Shown: positions 25,431-39,100 of the stretch, piece after piece
How the letters are laid out: each line of letters starts with the position of its first letter
How positions within the stretch are numbered: the first letter of the stretch is position 1
NCBI RefSeq assembly: GCF_020283565.1
Contig: NC_060059.1
Coordinates: 44,908,572-44,972,571 of the forward strand
Reading direction: 5' to 3'
Source: Trifolium pratense
Lineage: Eukaryota; Streptophyta; Magnoliopsida; Fabales; Fabaceae
Length of the DNA stretch: 64,000 bases
The notes under the pieces: generated by a model
The model's database searches: none
What the model was told of the DNA's origin: nothing
What the model saw: only the letters and a program-made list of their open reading frames with translations
Translations under genes and position numbers: made by a program

Positions 25431-27142
25431 TAAGAAAAGTTTACAATCTCTATTAAAACCTTTTCATATTTTTTCATATAATAGAGTTACTCTAATAATA
25501 AATAATAATAATATATTAAAAAAAAACTAACACAATTTATTGTTGTTGAATTGAGACAAAAATGAATTGCAAGCAATGAAAGGTGGAATGGTGCATCATG
25601 TTATTGTTTTAATTGCATTGCAATATATTATTAAAATATATATTGTATGTTACAATTCCCTATTAATGCAATTGAAAACAAAGAATTCTTGGAGACACTA
25701 ATATTGAATATGTTAATTTAACTAATTGTCAAACACAAGCTCTATATAAAGTTAACCCAAAAGCTGATTATCACCACCACCATATCAGGAAGTCTACCTT
25801 CTATGTTTTAACAAAATTTTAATTTATCTATCTCATAGCAAAAACTCTATGGTTTCTTTGTCTAACATCTCCATGAGAAAAAGTTATGCTTCTTCACCTT
25901 TCATATGTTAAAGTTACACATTATAGTGTCTTGAATTGATTTAAAAGCTATTGTGTGCATATATATAGTTACATCATAAGTATATTGGTTTTTGTCCTTG
26001 GTAGGTGATGGTGTCTAACATCTTAAAGTATCAGGTATGTCTACATTTGATTGATTAAGAAATTGATATACATATATGTGATAGCTGCCTATTAATATGT
26101 TTGTAAATTGGAATTTTTCTATTACTCTGAGTTTAGAACATCTCTAATCATTTTTTATATTTCTTTTTTAGGTTGGATATTTTTTTAAATATCAACCGGT
26201 GTTTTGTTCGATGATTAATTAAACTTTGAGTTGAATCAATTAATATGAATATGACTATTTTTTCATGTGAAGGAGGAGAACAGGATAAAACATACTTCTA
26301 TTTTTGCTTACGTTGCATCCTATGAATGTTTGTAAACCTATGAAATGGCACCTCATGTGAGGATGTGTATTTAACTCTGATGGCAGTTTGTAAACCATCA
26401 TTTTTTTTAATTGATATAATGTTTGTAATTAGACAACTTTCTTTTTTCATTTATTATTTTATTAGTCTAATGTTTTAGCTTATTTGTTTCTTATTTTCTT
26501 TTTCATTTATTATTTTATATAAGGTAAAAGATTTGTATAAAAAATTGTTGATTAATGGGAATATAATTAATTATTTTCATGTGAATAAGTTGAAGAGGAT
26601 AAAAGAGACTTCTATTTATTGATTTTGAAGTCCCTTAAAATTTATATAGATCGATGGTATATTGATGTTGGAGGCATTCAATTAAAAAAAGACAATCCAA
26701 ATAATTTAAAAATATAAATATGTGTCTCATTTTTAAATACTATATTGTCTACAATGTGTAGGTAATCTACTTGATCTCAATCAAGAGAAATATAGAAACA
26801 ATAACAAAGTAGAAATTAAAATAAGTTTTTTTTTTTTGTAGTTGATACTCAAGACATGTGGTTCTTATAATTGTAATACATGCAAGAAGTATATTGATTC
26901 AACTTGACTTAGAGGTTGTCCAAATATATAATCTTCATGCATTTATCGTATAACACTTGCCTAAATCTGGATGGTTCAATATGAATATATATGAATTTTA
27001 GATGATCCTATTTTAATCTACGCATGACATCTTATTCTTACAACCATAAAATGAATCGATGAAAATAATTGTGCTAAAAACATGTTAGTTTAGAAATTGT
27101 GCTAAATACTTTTTCCTCCCACTTAGAATTGTACTAAAAACT
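25431..27142. other. AT-rich intergenic DNA, no gene recognised
   Basis: Open frames are short and none has convincing coding character. Two diverged copies of the CATGTGAA...GATAAAA...ACTTCTATTT motif lie at about 26,260-26,310 and 26,570-26,620, related to the one at 23,838. The region probably consists of old transposon debris. Confidence 0.4.
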
Positions 27143-28440
27143 TTCTAAATTAAATTAAAAAAAGACAAAAATTATTAAATAAAAATTGTTGATGCTCATT
27201 TGTCAAAATAAATTTTAGAAATTATTAAAACCGTAGATGTTAAAATATATTTACATATATTTAGAAAATATAATCACACATATATTTAAACATATTTACA
27301 CACAACTAAAATTCACCAATAATTCAAAAATTATTAATTTAATTTACGTAATAATATAACTTTTTGGATAAATTAATTACATATTCTAAAAGAATGTTTA
27401 CGTTACGACTGAAAATAAAATAGTGGAATATTTATAAGAATAAGATGACATTTTTTTAAGCAAATAAGAAAATGACACATGTTAAATCTTAAATTCATCT
27501 ATAAGACTTTCTTTACCTTAACCAAATAACTAAACCTAAATTCAAATATATAAAATCTTCGTCCAAAGTTATATATTGACAACAACAAATATTCAAGTTT
27601 ATATAATATAATAAGAAAAATAAAATAAATGTTCAAGAAAATATTAAATAAGAGGGACAAAAACTAACAATAATTTTAAAGAGACACAAACCTCACAAAG
27701 AAAAAGAAAAACAAACCAAAAACAAAAGGACCAAGCAAAAAAAAAAGTGAACCAAACGATAGACTAAAAAATTGGGACTAATAAAGTTGGAATAAAATTT
27801 CAGCAAGTGAATAAGTGAGAATAAACTCCAAGAGAACGAGAGATGAGTAAGTAGATAAGCTATTTGAAACCTTAAATTGCATAGAACGTAGTAAGCAAAT
27901 ACGCTGTTTGAGACATAATTTTCAAAAAATGAGATCACGTGGAACAAATAGTCAAAGCCACCATATATGAATCATATTCTATAATCAAAACTTATTTTAA
28001 CATTTCTCATGAGCAATATTGTCTACAAGTATAATTAGGTATGCCTACAACTCTTATTGAAAATAATAAAATAAGGGATACATCAAAAATAAAAAAACAA
28101 AGTGACATTTGACTATAAAATTGCAACTCATATAAAGAAAACTAAAATCTTATATGATTACACTAATAAAATAAAAAATGATACATCTTTTCAAACTTAT
28201 GAAATATTATAAGAGATCTATTACATTAAAATATGAACAAACTACGATATAAATTAATAAAAAATCTAATATTTCTAAACAACTTTTTTTTACCCATATA
28301 CTAATATTAAATATAATCATATTTTAAAATAATATCTATTATTTAAATATATGTGATTATAGTTATCACAATTATTATTTTTTATTTATAAAAATATTTT
28401 AATTATATATTTTAATCAAACCCCACGGGGTTACCCCTAG
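27143..28440 (+). mobile_element. Helitron-like non-autonomous element A
   Basis: The right end is a short hairpin CCCCACGGGG (28,421-28,430) followed by TTACCCCTAG, the CTRR terminus of a Helitron, with a T as the next base as expected for insertion between A and T. The body is AT-rich, without Rep or helicase coding. It matches element B immediately downstream, except for about 450 bp present only in A. The left boundary is placed where homology to B begins (CTAAATTAAATTAAAAAAAG); no certain TC start was found. Confidence 0.6.
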
Positions 28441-28479
28441 TCATCTATAAAAAAAGAGTACTGCATTTTAATAAGCACT

Positions 28480-29193
28480 ACTAAATTAAATTGAAAATCC
28501 GAATAAAAATTATTAAATAAAAAAATTGAAAGCAAAATGAGCGGAGAAAAACCCCATAGAAAAAAAACCAAGCAATAGACAAAAAAAATCGAGACTAATA
28601 AAACCGGGATAAAATTTCACCAAGTGAATAATTGATAAGAAACTTCAAGAGAACGAGAGGGAGGTGAGTTGATAAGTTATTTGACATATTAAATTGTATA
28701 GAAAGGAGTAAGCAGTAACGTTGTTATTTGATAGGTAATTTTCAGAATACGAGATCATGTGATAAAAAATGTCAAAACCACCATACTTCTTAGTTCAACA
28801 TTACTCATGAGCAATATTTTCACCAAGTATAAGTATGTATGACCTCCAACTCTTATTGAAAATAAATAAATAAGTGATACATTAAAAATAAAAAAGCAAA
28901 GTGATTTGTGACTAAAATGCAACTCATATAATGAAAAACTAAGATTTTATACGATGACACAATTAAAATAAAATATGATACATCATTTCAATAAAAATTA
29001 TTTTAATTCTGAACAACTTTTTTTGTTTTTACACATATATAATATTAAATATAACTATATCGTAAAAAATATTTAACAATATATTTTAATCGAATGTGTG
29101 ATTATACTTATCACAATTATTATTTTTAATTTATAAAAATATTTTAATTATGTATTTTAATCGAACCCATGCAACGCACGGGTTTACCCCTAG
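28480..29193 (+). mobile_element. Helitron-like non-autonomous element B, in tandem with A
   Basis: The right end has the hairpin CCCATGCAACGCACGGG (29,167-29,183), then TTTACCCCTAG and a T, matching the classical plant Helitron 3' end (hairpin plus CTRR). The body aligns with element A through motifs such as GACTAATAAAACCGGGATAA, TTCAAGAGAACGAGAG, GAGATCATGTG and CAACTCTTATTGAAAATAA. Only about 40 bp separate A and B, so they form a head-to-tail pair. The exact 5' start is uncertain. Confidence 0.65.
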
Positions 29194-30983
29194 TGGAAAA
29201 AGAAAAGGAAAGCATGTCAATAAAAGAAAAGGCAAATGAAAAAATTACTTGAAAGAGACGAGGGAAGAGGGGTGCAGTAGCAGAGCTGTAGCAGAAGGAG
29301 GAAGAATACGTGAGAAATAAAATAGAAGCAAAACATAAAAGAGTATTTTTTTTAACTGTTGTTCGCCGAACTAAAAGTTATCCCCCACTAAGTGGGTTAC
29401 AAAAAATGGCTTAGTTGTCCTGCTATCAGAATTTATTTTGTGTTGTCCTTCCTTCTTTTTTTTAGATCAAACGCTTAATATTTATATTTTTATTTTGTCA
29501 TGTCTCTATTTTTTAGCAGAGAAATCATACTATTTATTTCCTTCGAAGAGACATAGTTTTTTTTTTTCTTCTTATTCTTAAAATGTTTATCCACATTTAT
29601 TAACCCCACACAGGAAAAATGATAAGATTACAGCTAGATGGTACTTTAGAGCCATTTACACATGAGAAAAAAGATTTAGATCTCGCCACCATATCACAAT
29701 CCCTATGAATGATGAATAAATAAATAAATAAATAAATGAATACAGTATATGAATATAATAAAAATGGAATTCTCTTATTCACCCTTTTGCAACATTTTTC
29801 ATTGTTTGTTTTCTGTTCCAAATCAAATACCTCACTTTCACTCTTTCTAGTTTCAACCCATCCAAGTTCAAGGTACGTTCTTTTCTCACTCTGTCTCACT
29901 GCTTCATCATTCCCCATTCCTCAGATCTCTTATTCATCATACCCTTCACATTCTTTCGTTACTTTTTGGATTTCAATTGCTACTTACATTCATAAAAATG
30001 CTATCTTTTCGCTCTTTCTGCATCTTTCCACCCCAAACTCTCTGTGCTATCAGTTTCTCTTCAATCACTGAACTATTTTCATCAAATGGGTCATTGAAAG
30101 CTGTTGCAACTGTCGGTGATTTGTTTTCCTCCGTACCCTACCTTTTCCCTTTGCATAATTTATATGGATTTCATTTTCATTAGCTTATTAGTTATTATGC
30201 TTTTTTTTACAGTTATTAGTTATTATGTTGTACAGTTAAGATTTTGATTTTCTGTCCATAAATCTTAACTCAAGTGACAATGTCAATATTGTTAGGTTGG
30301 ACGCCTTCACCCGGGTTTGAACCGGAACCTCGCATGTGTGTGAGTTTCGGTGGTATTTACCATTTCGTCTATAGACCAAAAGAAAAAGAAAATTGATTTT
30401 CTATTTAGTGTTATTTTTCTATGATTGCTCTATCATTTTGTCTAGAATATTTTCAATTATTTGGTCTGATTTTAATGTTACCTTTTTTAGGGTATGTGCA
30501 TAAGGTCCCAAATTCCCAATAATTGATGGTTTTGTTTTGAACCATAATACTATGATTGCTACAACTTGATTTCTATAGCATATTCTTGTGCTGTATTCAG
30601 TTAGTCATGAGTTATGACATTGCAGTTTGGTTTTTAGTTTTTCTGTTGAATCAGTTTGGTTTTTGGTTTTTCTGTTGAGTCAGTTTGGTTTTGTTTTACA
30701 AGCTTTTAGTTATGATAGTAGTGTTATTACTGTTTCATTGATTTTAATTTGAACTTTGTATGCAGTTCTTGATTTGTGGTTCTCAACTGCATCACCTAGG
30801 CACTTTGTGGAACTCGAGTCATTAAGTCGAGGGCTTCCTGGGTGAATTTTAAATCAGTGAGTGTGGTGAGAAAATTTTGCGATGGTTATTGACTGAATAG
30901 TTTCTTTGCCTTGTGAATTATTGATTTTTTATTTTGGTGGTTGAGTTCATATAGTAAAATGTGATTCTTGTGTAGTGGCAAGA
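29194..30983 (+). promoter_or_regulatory. Upstream region and probable 5' UTR with intron of the PMT gene
   Basis: 29,194-29,840 is AT-rich with a (TAAA)n run at about 29,714-29,742. A CT-rich stretch follows (29,780-29,960), typical of a plant 5' leader. A donor-like AAG/GTACGTTC near 29,871 and a TATGCAG acceptor near 30,765 suggest a leader intron of about 0.9 kb upstream of the ATG at 30,984. A SINE-like remnant lies inside it at about 30,291-30,385. The transcription start is not determined. Confidence 0.45.
30291..30385 (-). mobile_element. tRNA-derived SINE remnant
   Basis: On the minus strand the sequence holds an A-box-like TAGACGAAATGG and, about 45 bases further, a B-box-like GGTTCAAACCC, the spacing of an internal RNA polymerase III promoter. 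There is no clear poly-A tail or target duplication. It lies in the putative leader intron of the PMT gene. Confidence 0.45.
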
Positions 30984-33900
30984 ATGGCTAGAGGAAGAGC
31001 AGATGGGAACCCAAGAAAGCGATTGGTCACAACCGTGTTGGTTTTATTCATTGTTGGTGGTTTAGTTTACCTGTATTCTCGAAATAGTGGTTCATCATCT
31101 TCCATTGAGTACACTAGTAAATCATTAAATACTGGAGAAGAGGAAAGTGCTGTACCGAAGACCATTCCCGTGAGTTATCTCAACCTGAACTGAACAACTT
31201 TTACATTTTAACCATTGTTGTCAAATAGCAGTTATAGCGTTGTAGTAATACAGTGTAGCGGAATTTTAACAATCTGCTATTGTTCCGCGATATGCGATTT
31301 AGTACGAAGTGTTGTCAAATAGTGGCTAGAGCACTATAGTGTAGTGGAATTTGAACAAACTATTGATTGGTAACTCTCAACACTGATTTTAAACACTTCC
31401 CGTCAACCTCAAGTGTTGGTGTCTACTATGAAGCATTCAAGTTATTTTACTCTTTTATTTTCCCTTTTCAAGGTTTGTGATGATCGACACTCAGAGCTGA
31501 TTCCCTGTCTAGACAGAAATCTCATATACCAAACAAGATTGAAGCTTGATCTGACTTTGATGGAACATTATGAGCGACACTGTCCAATGCCTGAGAGGCG
31601 TTATAATTGCTTGATTCCCCCTCCTCCAGGGTATAAGGTGGCTTTCTCATAGACACTGCTTCTTATATGGAATTAAGAAAGTTCATTATATTGCCTGTTC
31701 AAAAAAAAAGAAAGTTCATTATATTTTGAAATATTCCATGCTTAAAGCTTTAAATTTCTTGTCTTGTTCTTGATAGATTCCGATCAAGTGGCCAAAAAGC
31801 AGAGATCAGGTATGGAGAGCAAATATACCTCATACACATCTTGCAACTGAGAAATCTGACCAAAACTGGATGGTAGTAAAAGGTGAAAAGATAGTTTTTC
31901 CCGGTGGCGGAACCCACTTCCATCGCGGCGCGGATAAATATATTGCATCAATTGCCAATGTAAGCTAGTTTCTTACTCTTATTTGAGTTGATGAACTAAT
32001 CACAAACATGAAACATTAAACTCAACTGGAAAAAGGAATGATTTGATATTTATGATTGGTATTACAGATGCTCAACTTTCCAAACAATAATATAAACAAC
32101 GGAGGAAGACTCCGCAATGTTTTCGATGTTGGCTGTGGTGTTGCAAGCTTTGGAGGATATCTTCTTTCTTCCGATGTAATGGCAATGTCATTAGCACCAA
32201 ATGATGTTCATGAAAATCAAATCCAGTTTGCTTTAGAGAGAGGAATTCCAGCGTATCTTGGTGTCCTAGGGACGCTAAGACAACCTTACCCTAGTAGATC
32301 TTTTGAACTTGCCCATTGTTCACGCTGTAGAATTGATTGGCTTCAAAGAGACGGAATACTTCTTCTTGAACTGGATAGGTTACTCAGGCCAGGAGGCTAC
32401 TTTGTTTACTCGTCTCCTGAAGCTTATGCTCAGGATGAAGAGGATAGAAGAATATGGAGAGAAATGAGTGCTCTTGTTGGGCGGATGTGTTGGAAAGTAG
32501 CTGCTAAGAAGAACCAGACTGTCATATGGGTCAAGCCTCTCACAAATGATTGTTATTTAAAAAGAGAGCCTGATACACAACCTCCACTCTGCAGTTCTGA
32601 TGATGATCCTGATGCTGTTTGGGGAATTAAAATGAAAGCTTGCATCTCACGTTATTCTGATCGTGAGTGATATTTTCCCTATTTCATACAATGATTTAGT
32701 TTTTTTTTTTAATCTCAAGATTACTTTTGCTGTTCTCAGATAGGTCCATGTTCTTTCTGATTGCATTATATTTGACACAATTTACACAACTGCATATTTG
32801 CATATATAAATGTTGCACATTGTTCTGTTCCATCAGCAATTTCTGGAATTAATTCATGAATTTTGTATTAGAAGTTGAAAAATCAATAACCAACCACATA
32901 TTCTGCTGGTCTGTGCAGAGGTGCATAAAGCAAGAGGAAGCGGTTTGTCTCCTTGGCCGGCTCGATTAACTTCTCCACCTCCTCGTCTTGCCGACTTTAA
33001 CTATTCTAGTGAAATGTTTGAAAAGGACATGGTAATTTGAAATATATCGTGTTTCCCACATTTAATCAAAGGCATGATAGTTTCACAGCCAACAAGTCTG
33101 ATTATGGGGTGTATGACCTGACTAATTTTGTGCAGGACATTTGGCAACAAAGAGTTAGTAATTACTGGAAACTAATAGGCAATAAAATAAAGCACGACAC
33201 AATTCGGAACGTGATGGACATGAAGGCAAATTTGGGTTCTTTCGCTGCTGCTTTGAAGGACAAAGGTGTTTGGGTTATGAATGTGGTGCCTGAAAATGGG
33301 CCAAACACGCTCAAGATCATATATGACAGAGGGCTGTTGGGAACACTTCACAACTGGTATGGATCTTCATATGGTTATATATAATATTAGTAACTATTCC
33401 TGTCAAATTTATCGCTTCGATTTTCAAAAATACTCTCCCTTGAAGCAAATGATGAACATAAAATGCAAGATACCAATTTGAAGCCACTGTTATCAGTCTT
33501 ATAATAGTAAATGGTTAAATATATTTTTATTCCCTACAAAATGCAAGTTTTACAAGTTTAGTCCCTACATAATTTTTGTTCAATATTTTATTTTGAAGCA
33601 AATTTTTGTTCAATTTTAGTCCCTATTTTGATTTTGGAAATGCAGGACTAAAAGTACTCATTTTTTCTAAAAGAGTTTCAAAATAGGGACTAAAATTGAA
33701 AGAAAAAAATTTATGTAGGGACTAAGCTTAAAAAGTTGTAATTTTGTAGGGAGTTAAGGAGTAAACACATATTTAACCCTTAAATAAAAGAAGAGGCCAG
33801 TCCCAATCAAGATTCATGCTTGTTGATAACTTTTATGACCTTGTTTTGTGCATCAATGTAAACAACAGGTGTGAAGCATTTTCAACGTACCCTCGTACTT

Positions 33901-34193
33901 ATGATCTACTCCATGCGTGGACTATATTTTCTGATATCATTGAGAAAGAATGCAGTGTACAGGATTTATTGATCGAGATGGATAGAATACTGAGGCCAAA
34001 AGGTTTCATAATTATCCGTGATAAGCGATCAGTAGTGTTGTATATAAAGAAGTTCTTGCCAGCATTGCACTGGGATGCAGTGACCAAATCTAATGTTGAG
34101 CACGATTCAGATAAAGGTGAAGATGATGCAGTGTTAATAATTCAGAAGAAGATGTGGCTTACAAGCGAGAGCGTCCGGGTTTCAGAAAATTAA
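30984..34193 (+). CDS. PMT: PMT-type (QUA2-like) Golgi S-adenosylmethionine methyltransferase
   Basis: Seven exons join in phase to a 595-residue protein, the usual size of this plant family (DUF248): 30,984-31,169; 31,473-31,637; 31,777-31,959; 32,068-32,662; 32,919-33,031; 33,136-33,356; 33,869-34,193. It looks like a type II membrane protein: a short basic N-terminus (MARGRADGNPRKR), one membrane segment at about residues 14-33 (LVTTVLVLFIVGGLVYLY), then the lumenal catalytic part. Family blocks seen are VCDDRHSELIPCLDRN, FPGGGTHFHRGADKYI, the SAM-binding VFDVGCGVASFGGYL, AHCSRCRIDWLQRDG, LRPGGYFVYSSPEAY and, near the end, EMDRILRPKGFIIIRD. It reads closest to the Arabidopsis PMT3/PMT8 subgroup as I remember it. 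Relatives act in pectin (homogalacturonan) synthesis and cell adhesion; the substrate of this one is not shown by sequence. The sixth intron carries a MITE. Confidence 0.93.
33513..33780. mobile_element. MITE in PMT intron 6
   Basis: A 268-bp element with inverted ends: GGTTAAATATATTTTTATTCC at the left and an inverted GGGTTAAATATGTG at the right. The arms share TTTAGTCCCTAC and its complement and come together around TTTTGAAGC. The flanks show TAAAT on both sides (33,508-33,512 and 33,781-33,785), a plausible 5-bp target duplication. It fills about half of the 512-bp intron and does not interrupt the splice sites. Confidence 0.75.
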
Positions 34194-34623
34194 CATACTC
34201 ACACAATGGACTCAGACAGTCTTTGGCATTTCACTTGAAGTTTAAAACACTTCAGCAATGTGATAATTGAGCAGATCAACGCAAAAATTTGGTTTCATGT
34301 GTTGTAAGTGTTCCCTTTTATGATGTTCCTCTTCTATACACTACAGGCATGAGTTACAATGAAAGCTCATCCTAAATCATCTTTTTGAACATATTTGATT
34401 TTGAAGGCACCTTGTTATTGTGATTAGGAGGAAAATTAGATGAATCTGAGACGGCGATAGTTTTATACTGTCAGTGCATATAGATTAATCTCTATCGAAA
34501 TTGATTTGAAGAAGTTAATGGGTATACATAGAAGCTTCAATTATTTACGCGGTTAGTGCATATAGATTAATCTCTGTCGAAATTGATTTGAAAAATCATT
34601 TGAGAATAATGCTTCAAGTTTTA

Positions 34624-34628
<5 letters not shown>

Positions 34629-34692
<64 letters not shown>
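34629..34692. repeat. (AT)n microsatellite
   Basis: An almost uninterrupted AT dinucleotide run of about 64 bp in the 3' flank of the PMT gene. Confidence 0.95.
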
Positions 34693-34694
<2 letters not shown>

Positions 34695-35415
34695 CGAAGT
34701 TGTTCTATATATCTGTCATTATTAAGTTCTCAAATTAAATGACATAGTATTCTTTCTAGAAATTTAACATTTTATTGAAGGCCAGGAAAATGTAATATGT
34801 GATTATTTGGAAACTTGATGACAATTACATTGAAATAAGAAGCATGCAAGCTTTTGCAGTAAAAATTGGGGGATGGAACCACAAGCCTTTCAATTGGACA
34901 TTAGACTTTTACTGTGGGAGTTAAGAATTAAGGTGCAAGAAATGAAGAGCGTGATATAATTTTGTGATCATAAAGACATAAGTGCTTAATGTATACTACG
35001 TGTCTTAAATCATATATATTTTGGAAATAAATAAATAAAAGGGTGTTATAACGAATCAGAAACTAGTTTGTACCCAGTATGAAAATGTTGGGAATTAATT
35101 AGAGTTATATTTTTGTCTCATAAGAAATTTGTGAGAGACCAAATGTCTTCACTCTAAATAAAATAAAATAAGAGTAGAGAAAAATATAGCAAGAGAATCT
35201 CTACTCTGTATATAGAGGCTCTATGACTCACATTTGACCAAACTAGAGGACCTGTCTATCTGCATTTTTGTTGTTGTACTTCATTGTATAATATTTATTT
35301 GAGTAAATTATATTTCTTTCCTCGAGAGATTTTTAAATTATATTATCCTCCTTCTTATGTAAAAATATCAAAGATATTTATCACAAAAATATTCATTTTT
35401 GTTAAAATAGACTAA

Positions 35416-35419
<4 letters not shown>

Positions 35420-35455
<36 letters not shown>
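35420..35455. repeat. (TA)n microsatellite
   Basis: A run of TA dinucleotides of about 36 bp, following GTGTG, between the convergent genes. Confidence 0.93.
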
Positions 35456-35458
<3 letters not shown>

Positions 35459-36121
35459 CATAATGGAAGAGGAGTGTAATTCAAACTTTTTTCAATATGA
35501 TCTAAATTTAGTTAAATTTGCAACATCAAAGATTATGCTATTAAGAAGAAAATAATTGTAAAAGAAAAATATTCAACTAAAATAGATAGTTTTCAAGTGT
35601 CTTATGTTTAAAAAAAAAAAAAAAAGTGTCTTATAATTGTTATTTAAATTTAATCTAAGGTTTGAAAGATAAATTTATCCAAAAAAAAAAGGTGTGTAGT
35701 GTGAGCATATAGTAAAATAGTTGGCAGTTAACTTTTGAATTGTCATTATATATCATTATGTAATTGGTATAGATTACAATGAGCTTTATTGCCAAAAAAA
35801 AAATAAAAAAATCGAGATCGTAGTAAAATGTAGATAAGTCTAAAATGTAAGATAAATCCCATTTAAAAAGTCGTTAGATATTTCAAAATAGTATCTATAA
35901 AATGTGACATGATCAAGTTAAACCAAGATAGGCTATTTGTGGGGATGGCTTCATCAGAATAAACCAAGATCAAGTAAAAGCTTACCTCGTGCAATATAAT
36001 GATCTCTAAATTTGTCATTAAATAATACAACAAAGGTCCTACAAAATTGGATCAGTATCATAACTCTAGAGGAAAACTCTAATGCTCTTATCTCTTTATG
36101 AATAGACATTATTTGTTTCAC

Positions 36122-39100
36122 TCATGCAGATTTCAATTTGGTCGATGTTAAAGCAAGATAGGAAAGAATCCTGTGTCCAAAAAACATTGTAAAAACTCCC
36201 AAAAGACCAAGTGTTTTGAGTGTGGTAAATAGGTCCAGCTGCAGAACAAAAATGACGAGAGTAAGTACTCCAGAGAAAAAGAATGAAACTGACAACATAA
36301 CACTGTTCCAATGAAAACCACCATGGATGGGTGATAATAACTCCAAATAGAAGAACCTGACTTAACCAAGTTTAATTTAATTAGAACATGTAATATCTTA
36401 AATGATTGTACAGTGGACATACCTTCAACCAGAAAAGCACATAAAGCAACAGAACTGCAGCAAGACCAAGATGGAAAAGGGTGGCAAATGTAGCAGGTAC
36501 TGTTGAACCAGGGAAATTCTTCAAGTTCACTCCCAATCGTAACAACTGTAAATGATATAAAAGAGAACATATAACGTTAACTACCAAAAACTACAGATCA
36601 AATCAAAAGAAAATAAAGCTGTGTAACAACATTGTTTTTCCTTTCACTTTTTCACTTCTACCTTCCTATGCATAGGAAGAAGGTAAATATACCTATATAT
36701 TATTAACACATAGAGCTGCCAGCCTAGACTGACAATAAAACAACTTAAACGCTAACAACATGCAGCCATCAATGCCGTTCAAAAAGATAACATGGAGCCA
36801 TCGATGGACCAGGCCTCGAAGAGGCCTAATTTTATAAAGATAACTGCTCCAAACTTTAAAGTTTTAAGCAGCATCTACAAAATATTACATGTTGAAGTTT
36901 AAGAATAGTATCCTGTATGTCATGAAACAGTGCTCTTAACTTGAAATACTTAGTACTCCAAGGAAAAGACAATTTCCCCTTCATAAATCGTATGCATTTC
37001 TGATAGAGAAATATATCTCATTGGGAACTGGTAAGAGAGTGTCAGACTATTCTATTTGGGTCTCAATAACCTAACTTAGGTTCATGAAGAGTTTTTTGTC
37101 CTATTATTAGTTTTATCAAAAGACTTACGCCGACCAAAAAGCCAATGAATGGCAAAAGGATCAAACCCAAAAACACGAGAGAAAGTTTTTGGGGTGGTCG
37201 CTTTTCAGGAGCCCTGAATATGTGGTTAATCTCCGCATTGGGACCATATCTTGAGTAAGGATCAACAGGTGGTAGAGGAGGACGCGCTGCTTTCTCAGGA
37301 GCTTCTGGAAGATCTAATTCGACATGGCCCAGAAGTCGTGAGAAAGAGTTCTCCTGAAACAAAATATTTTTATTCAGATTTCTGTATAATAATATTAGAG
37401 AAGAACAGGTAACTTTAAAGTAGTAAGTTGTGCAAGATACCATGACAGCATCACCAACAGTCAGCTCAATGTCATATTTGCCAGAGAGATAAAAAAGTTT
37501 TTCCACCAAGCCAAGAAAATCCTTAGAGCCAAAATAACAATGTCAGCAAAATAAGGAAAATTGGAGGAAGATGAGAATCAGAGTAACATACAGCCTCCCC
37601 AGATGTACAAGGTAAAAATACAACATTATAAGCAATTATCACCGACAAGCTCAAAAACAGACTGATCTATTACACAATTTAACAAATTGAACTAGTACTC
37701 GGGAGAAATAGTTAACTCTAGACAATGAGATATGTCATAAAAGATACTTACAAAAATTATCTCAAACTTCTTTCCAGTATTTCCAACCAAAAAGATGTGT
37801 TCAATCTTAGTTTCATGGTGCAACTTTAAAAATGCCTGCAGAACAACAAACCCCCAATAAACAGAGCATTCAAATGACATTCATTCATAAGGTCATAAGA
37901 AACAACTGCAAACCTGATGAGGCTTAAAAACACGACCATTAGGAGTTTCTAATTGGAAAGACAGTCTCAACTTCTGAAGGTGGTTTGCCGAGAGTGAAAC
38001 AATATCATTTCCAGACAAATCTAGCCTGGATAGGTAAAATGTGAGCGTAAGTTGAAAATGAACAAATTGGAACCATGCATGAAGCATGAATACAGCATTA
38101 CGATACAAATCTACATGCAACACGTTCAGATTTCAAACAGATGACATGATAGAATGAAGAAAATCATCACATGACATACTAATCAGAAACCGCAATTTTT
38201 CTAAATGTCACTGCAGAAAATTTACAAATATAATGCTAAACAAAAATAGAAACATACGTGTTATGGGTTTCAACATTTCCAAGATCACTGTCCAGAACTG
38301 CAATTTCTGCATTGCCAACTTTAATAACGCCGATGACATATATTGGCACATGAATTTGGCCTCCAGTAGCATAGACGTTTTCACTTTCAGAATCATGTAG
38401 CACAATCTGCAAAGCAAGATAAAATATTTTCACCAATAGGTTGATACAAATATACCTTGATGCAACTAAAATGGAAAATATATAAACTAAACTACACAGA
38501 CAGGAATACCTCCAAAACAAAAACATATGTCCCCACATCAACATTTTTTGGGAAAGAATCCAAGAAATGAAATCCACTTTCTTGGTTATACTGAAGCTCC
38601 TGGATCATGCAAAAATAAAAGGCACCAAAACATAAGAAGGATTTCGACTAAACTAAAGAATTGTATATAGGGAAAATATTATCAAATCTCAAAAGAAGTC
38701 AATGAAACATCACTCACCTTGCTGTCAATAATAGCTGAATCTTTTGCACCAGTGCTAAAAGCTCGAACAAGCTTAACTGTTAGAGGAGGTGCAGCTGAAC
38801 CAAACACCGTACTGACCTTGACCTGATTGATTTGTAACGGTTATATATTCTCAACAGTAAAAAGTAACAGAAATGCTGCAGAATCACAAATTTAATTCTT
38901 TGACGAGACTACAACAGAAGATTAAAATTATTTGGCTGAGTGAAGAAGATGCTGCTGCAGATATTAACATGCAAAAAATAGGTGGAAATGCAACATTGGA
39001 ACAAGGAAGAGCTCATGTATCTTCTTTCTTTAAAAAAGCCTAATCAGAAATCTTAATAGCTTTGATAAATTTTTCAGACTTCAAGTGGTGGAAAATATGA

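Larger units (their letters stand above)
34194..36121. other. Spacer between convergent PMT and HAP6 genes
   Basis: The two genes converge, so both 3' untranslated regions lie here. It contains an (AT)n tract at about 34,629-34,692 and another at 35,420-35,455. A 45-bp direct repeat (AGTGCATATAGATTAATCTC then TCGAAATTGATTTGAA) occurs at about 34,475-34,519 and 34,555-34,599. No further gene is recognised. Confidence 0.6.

Noticed and set aside
30975..30986. Longer PMT start with GTG at 30,975
   Set aside because: Plants start at ATG; the first ATG in frame is at 30,984 and gives the expected short basic cytosolic tail.
36148..36570. Long minus-strand open frames through the last HAP6 intron and exons in alternative phases
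   Set aside because: Only the reading with exons 36,423-36,545 and 36,122-36,238 gives the conserved membrane segments and the KLKSA end; the others are shadow frames.
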